Assembly (NCBI GenBank): GCA_013698215.1
Contig: JACCVJ010000403.1
Coordinates: 1 to 9,135, forward strand
DNA from: Tatlockia sp.
GTDB lineage: Bacteria > Cyanobacteriota > Cyanobacteriia > Cyanobacteriales > Chroococcidiopsidaceae
Reading direction: 5' to 3'
Length of the DNA: 9,135 nt
The position numbers were made by a program, and so were the translations under genes. How positions within the stretch are numbered: position 1 is the first letter of the stretch; every line of letters begins with the position of its first letter. Below, piece by piece: positions 6,145 to 9,135 of the stretch. Below the pieces are notes generated by a model. The model was not told where the DNA came from. It worked only from the letters and a program-made list of their open reading frames with translations, and made no database searches.

Positions 6145-7047
6145 ATGCTAAGTATTTTAAAAAAATCAAACAAACAATTTAAAGATTTAGTTAGTGCTTA
6201 TATATTTATGAGTCCTACAATTGTTATTCTTTCTATTTTTTTAGTATTGCCAATCTTACTTGCTATTGGACTTTCTTTGTATAAAGTGCAACCTTTAGGT
6301 GAGATTAGCTATGCTTTTAGAGGTTGGAAAAACTTTTTTCGCCTTACCCAAGATGAACGAGTTGCGATCGCACTTAAAAATACTGTCGAATACGTATTAA
6401 TTGTTGTTCCTATTCAAACAATTCTTGCTTTAGGTTTAGCTTTAATATTAAATACTCAAATTAAGGGTAAAAATATATTTAGAGTTTTATTTTTTTTACC
6501 GACAGTTACATCATCCGCCGTATTAACACTAATTTTTATGTGGATATGTAACTCTAACGGGTTACTAAATAACTTCCTAGCTTTTATACATTTACCTACC
6601 TACAATTGGTTAGGAGATCCAAAAGTTGCTCTCAAAGCAATTATGCTCATGAATATTTGGTCAACGGCTCCTTTATTTATGGTTATTTATTTAGCAGCAA
6701 TGCAAGATATACCTGAAAATTTGTATGAAGCTGCGACTATTGACGGTGCGAATTGGTTTGATAAATTTATTTGGATCACTTTACCGTTTTTAAAGCCAAT
6801 TACTTTTTTTGTAATTGTGATGGGTATTATTGGCACTTTTCAATTATTCGATCAATCTTATATATTTTCTCGCGGCTCTGGTGGCCCTAATAATTCAACT
6901 TTAACGGTGGTACTATTGATATATCAGTATGCTTTTAAAAATTTAGATATGGGTTATGCTGCGGCTTTGGCTTTGCTGCTAACTCTAGTAATTATGACTG
7001 TAACTTTAATGCAGCGTTATTTATTTAAAGAAGAAAGATTTGATTAA
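6145..7047 (+). CDS. ABC transporter permease, MalF/UgpA type (operon gene 2)
   Basis: A 300-residue inner-membrane protein with six hydrophobic segments at about 20-46, 80-104, 113-135, 163-185, 215-237 and 271-291. The cytoplasmic EAA loop that docks on the ATPase is at 195-214 (EAATIDGANWFDKFIWITLP). This fits the carbohydrate-uptake CUT1 permease pattern, corresponding to the MalF/UgpA/LacF half of the heterodimer. It starts 7 bp after the binding-protein stop and ends 2 bp before the next gene. No Shine-Dalgarno is evident, so translation is probably coupled. The coding region is strikingly AT-rich compared with pepA or the UbiH-like gene. GgtC is the nearest characterised cyanobacterial counterpart I can suggest, by operon order only. 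Confidence 0.92.
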   Translation: MLSILKKSNKQFKDLVSAYIFMSPTIVILSIFLVLPILLAIGLSLYKVQPLGEISYAFRGWKNFFRLTQDERVAIALKNTVEYVLIVVPIQTILALGLALILNTQIKGKNIFRVLFFLPTVTSSAVLTLIFMWICNSNGLLNNFLAFIHLPTYNWLGDPKVALKAIMLMNIWSTAPLFMVIYLAAMQDIPENLYEAATIDGANWFDKFIWITLPFLKPITFFVIVMGIIGTFQLFDQSYIFSRGSGGPNNSTLTVVLLIYQYAFKNLDMGYAAALALLLTLVIMTVTLMQRYLFKEERFD

Positions 7048-7049
7048 TT

Positions 7050-7874
7050 ATGCCGCGTTTTTCCGCCCTAAAAGCAGCCTTGTATTTAATTCTAGTTTTG
7101 TATGCACTCATTACTATTATTCCTTTTGTGTGGGCGCTTTCTGCTTCTTTTAAACCTTTGGCGGAAATTGTCGGTGGTGGGAATAGTTTTATTCCGCAAC
7201 AGTTTACTTTAGCAAACTATCAACAACTATTTAGTCAAGAACCATTATTTGGACGCTGGTTATTGAATAGCGTTGTAGTTGCTGTTAGTGTAACTGCTTT
7301 TAATTTACTGTTTAATTCAATGGCTGGCTATGCTTTAGCTAGGCTGCATTTCCCAGGAAATAAGTTTTGGTTTTTCCTGATTTTGGCAGTTTTAATGATT
7401 CCGGGACAAGTCACTTTAATTCCTACTTTTTTAATATTAAAAAACTTAGGATGGTTAAATTCTTACCAAGGTCTTATTGTGCCTAGTACGATCAATGCAA
7501 CTTTTATATTTATGATGCGGCAATTTTTTATAAATTTTCCTAAAGACTTAGAAGAAGCAGCAGCTTTAGATGGTTTGGGACACTTAGAAACCTTTTTTCA
7601 AATAGTTTTACCTTTAGCAAAACCTGCAATAGCTGCCCAAGCAATATTTGTTTTTATGGGTGCGTGGAATAATTTTTTATCGCCATTGATGATTTTGTCA
7701 GATTCAACAATGTTTACGCTACCTTTAGGTTTAAACATATTTAAAGGTCAATATATAAGCTACTGGAATTATATAATGGCGGCTTCGATGATGTTTACTT
7801 TACCTGCATTGGCTATTTATGCCTTTTTTAACCGCTACTTTATTCAAGGAGTAACTTTTACTGGTGGCAAATAA
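7050..7874 (+). CDS. ABC transporter permease, MalG/UgpE type (operon gene 3)
   Basis: A 274-residue inner-membrane protein with six hydrophobic segments at about 10-31, 72-97, 107-128, 140-158, 193-214 and 241-262. The EAA loop is at 169-188 (EAAALDGLGHLETFFQIVLP). IPFVWALSASFK (24-35) and the C-terminal RYFIQGVTFTGG are typical of the MalG/UgpE/LacG half of CUT1 importers. It pairs with the preceding permease to form the translocation channel. The start is 2 bp after the upstream stop without a Shine-Dalgarno, implying translational coupling. It is the last gene of the operon; no nucleotide-binding subunit follows, so the importer must borrow an MsmK/UgpC/GgtA-like ATPase encoded elsewhere. 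Confidence 0.92.
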   Translation: MPRFSALKAALYLILVLYALITIIPFVWALSASFKPLAEIVGGGNSFIPQQFTLANYQQLFSQEPLFGRWLLNSVVVAVSVTAFNLLFNSMAGYALARLHFPGNKFWFFLILAVLMIPGQVTLIPTFLILKNLGWLNSYQGLIVPSTINATFIFMMRQFFINFPKDLEEAAALDGLGHLETFFQIVLPLAKPAIAAQAIFVFMGAWNNFLSPLMILSDSTMFTLPLGLNIFKGQYISYWNYIMAASMMFTLPALAIYAFFNRYFIQGVTFTGGK

Positions 7875-7895
7875 AGTCTTAGCCCATTTAGGACT
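7875..7895 (+). terminator. Small hairpin just after the ABC operon
   Basis: AGTCTTA (7875-7881) pairs with TAGGACT (7889-7895), a 7-bp stem including one G-U pair with a 7-base loop, immediately after the TAA of the last permease gene. No U-tract follows, so it is at best a weak terminator. It overlaps the upstream part of the candidate promoter for the next gene. Confidence 0.25.
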
Positions 7896-7903
7896 GCTAT
7901 AGT
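7895..7903 (+). promoter_or_regulatory. Candidate extended -10 promoter of the UbiH-like gene
   Basis: TGCTATAGT matches the extended -10 pattern TGnTATAAT with one mismatch. It would place the transcription start near 7910, about 30 bases before the ATG at 7940. No good -35 is present, which extended -10 promoters tolerate. It suggests the gene can be transcribed independently of the ABC operon. Confidence 0.4.
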
Positions 7904-7939
7904 GAGAATAAAGAAATGTAACAATTCGTATGTAGTGCA

Positions 7940-9135
7940 ATGGTACGGCTTGATTCTCCGCCAACTTTCTCAAATCCACTGCTAACCTATGATTACGATT
8001 TAGCGATCGCAGGTGGTGGCATTATCGGCTTAACCTTAGCTAGTGCCTTAAATAATTCTGGGCTAAAAGTAGTTGTAATTGAAGCAAAATCCCAATCAAT
8101 CGCCGCCGCTAAAGGGCAAGCTTACGCCGTTCATCTACTATCAGGGCGCATATTTGCGGGAATAGGCGTATGGGATAAGATATTGCCCCAAATTGCTCAT
8201 TTTTGTCACGTTCAGCTTTCTGATGCCGATTATCCTCAAGCTGTCAATTTTGAAAGTAATGATTTGGGTACAGAAGTCTTAGGCTACGTCGCCGAACATC
8301 AAGCCCTGCTAAAGCCTCTACAAGACTTTGTGAGCGGATGCCCTAATATTACTTATTTGTGTCCGGCACAAGTGCTAGAAGCTCAGTATCAGCCTTCTGG
8401 CGTGGAAATTAATTTGCAGATGGGTGACGAAGTAAAAACTATCCGCACCCGCTTGATTGTTGCCGCCGATGGGGCAAAATCTCAAATTCGTCAGGCGGCG
8501 GGAATTAATACGCGCGGCTGGCAATATTGGCAGTCATGTATTGTTGCTTTTGTCAAGCCTGAAAAAGGACACAATAATACAGCTTACGAAAAGTTTTGGA
8601 GTAGCGGGCCCTTTGCGGTTTTACCTTTGCCAGGGAATCGTTGTCGGATTGTGTGGACTGCACCCCACGCAGAAGCAAAAGCAATAGTCGCTTTGAATGA
8701 CGAGGACTTTTTAGCTGAACTTACTAGGCGTTATGGCGCACAAATGGGCAAACTAGAGTTAATTGGCGATCGCTTTGTGTTTCCGGTACAGTTAATGCAG
8801 AGCGATCGCTATGTTTTGCCTCGTCTTGCTTTAGTTGGCGACGCTGCACACTGCTGTCATCCCGTTGGCGGACAAGGTTTAAATATGGGCATCCGCGATG
8901 CGGCGGCTTTGGCGCAGGTATTGCAGCAAGCTTATAGTCAAGGTGAAGATATTGGCGACTTGGCAATTCTCAAACGTTACGAAAGCTGGCGCAAGCAAGA
9001 GAATTTGACAATTTTGGGGTTTACAGATTTATTAGATCGAGTATTTTCTAATAACTTTTTGCCTGTAGTCATAATTCGCCGGATTGGTTTATTGATGTTG
9101 CGTCGAGTACCACCAATTAAAGTATTTGCTTTAAA
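7940..9135 (+). CDS. UbiH/UbiF/Coq6-family FAD-dependent hydroxylase (3' end beyond window)
   Basis: The frame opens at ATG 7940 and stays open to the window edge: 398 codons, with only the last few to twenty residues probably missing. The ATG is the only plausible start, because an in-frame TAA lies at 7919-7921 and no other start codon intervenes. Three flavoprotein motifs are in order: the dinucleotide-binding GGGIIG at 25-30 with an acidic strand end (VVVIEA), the DG motif (VAADGAKSQIR) around D177-G178, and the GD motif GDAAHCCHP at 300-308 followed by GGQGLNMG. This defines the aromatic-ring monooxygenase family that hydroxylates quinone precursors in ubiquinone synthesis. Cyanobacteria make plastoquinone and phylloquinone rather than ubiquinone, so ring modification of a plastid-type quinone or another aromatic is plausible but unproven here. 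It starts 65 bp after the ABC operon with its own candidate promoter. Confidence 0.93.
   Translation, partial: MVRLDSPPTFSNPLLTYDYDLAIAGGGIIGLTLASALNNSGLKVVVIEAKSQSIAAAKGQAYAVHLLSGRIFAGIGVWDKILPQIAHFCHVQLSDADYPQAVNFESNDLGTEVLGYVAEHQALLKPLQDFVSGCPNITYLCPAQVLEAQYQPSGVEINLQMGDEVKTIRTRLIVAADGAKSQIRQAAGINTRGWQYWQSCIVAFVKPEKGHNNTAYEKFWSSGPFAVLPLPGNRCRIVWTAPHAEAKAIVALNDEDFLAELTRRYGAQMGKLELIGDRFVFPVQLMQSDRYVLPRLALVGDAAHCCHPVGGQGLNMGIRDAAALAQVLQQAYSQGEDIGDLAILKRYESWRKQENLTILGFTDLLDRVFSNNFLPVVIIRRIGLLMLRRVPPIKVFAL

Larger units (their letters stand above)
308..8809. repeat. HIP1 octamers (GCGATCGC), 12 copies dispersed
   Basis: Copies begin at 308, 1612, 2163, 3441, 3682, 3828, 4259, 5082, 6364, 8003, 8766 and 8802. 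That is one per about 760 bp, far above chance for an AT-rich sequence and a well-known mark of many cyanobacterial chromosomes. All but the one at 3441 are inside coding regions. The AT-rich ABC operon carries only two in 3 kb, whereas the orphan binding-protein gene carries three in 1.3 kb. Confidence 0.9.

Noticed and set aside
8457..8966. A 76-codon plus-strand frame (8457-8687) and an 80-codon minus-strand frame (8724-8966)
   Set aside because: Both overlap the DG- and GD-motif coding parts of the UbiH-like gene in other frames and have no supporting features.
1..9135. CRISPR arrays, transposases, tRNA or rRNA genes, phage or defence genes
   Set aside because: No regularly spaced repeats, terminal inverted repeats, transposase-like frames or RNA-gene signatures were seen on either strand.

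Overview
The window is a stretch of cyanobacterial chromosome. The main evidence is the octamer GCGATCGC (HIP1), present 12 times in 9.1 kb. The gene content agrees: an m-type thioredoxin, a long LOG-family protein and an FAD-dependent quinone-ring hydroxylase homologue. Base composition is moderately AT-rich. I cannot name the genus.

Layout, left to right. (1) A complete leucyl aminopeptidase gene (pepA, +, 23-1495) converges on a LOG-family protein gene (-, 1554-2630). The 58-bp gap holds a C/T-rich hairpin. (2) Thioredoxin trxA (-, 2755-3078) lies upstream of the LOG gene on the same strand, but a clear intrinsic terminator (2691-2726) separates them. (3) A 469-bp AT-rich gene-free region (3079-3547) contains the trxA leader and several inverted repeats, with no convincing small gene. 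(4) A sugar-type ABC importer locus follows. A lone solute-binding lipoprotein gene (-, about 3548-4834) is divergent from, and almost abuts, an operon (+, 4875-7874). That operon encodes a second, dissimilar solute-binding lipoprotein and two MalF/MalG-type permeases. No ATPase gene is present. (5) After a 65-bp gap with a candidate extended -10 promoter, a UbiH/Coq6-like flavin monooxygenase gene (+, from 7940) runs off the right edge.

How the genes work together: the only obvious functional unit is the importer. Its binding protein would deliver an oligosaccharide or compatible solute (glucosylglycerol, trehalose, sucrose or similar; the substrate cannot be read from sequence) to the heterodimeric permease. 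An ATPase encoded elsewhere would power it, as in the Ggt system of Synechocystis, where ggtA is unlinked from ggtBCD. The divergent orphan binding protein may be an alternative receptor for the same permease. The other genes look like independent housekeeping units.

Nothing here is clearly a new system. The points most worth a second look are the very tight divergent junction with a non-ATG start for the orphan binding protein, the EF-hand-like loop shared by both binding proteins, and the dyad-rich non-coding region upstream of trxA.
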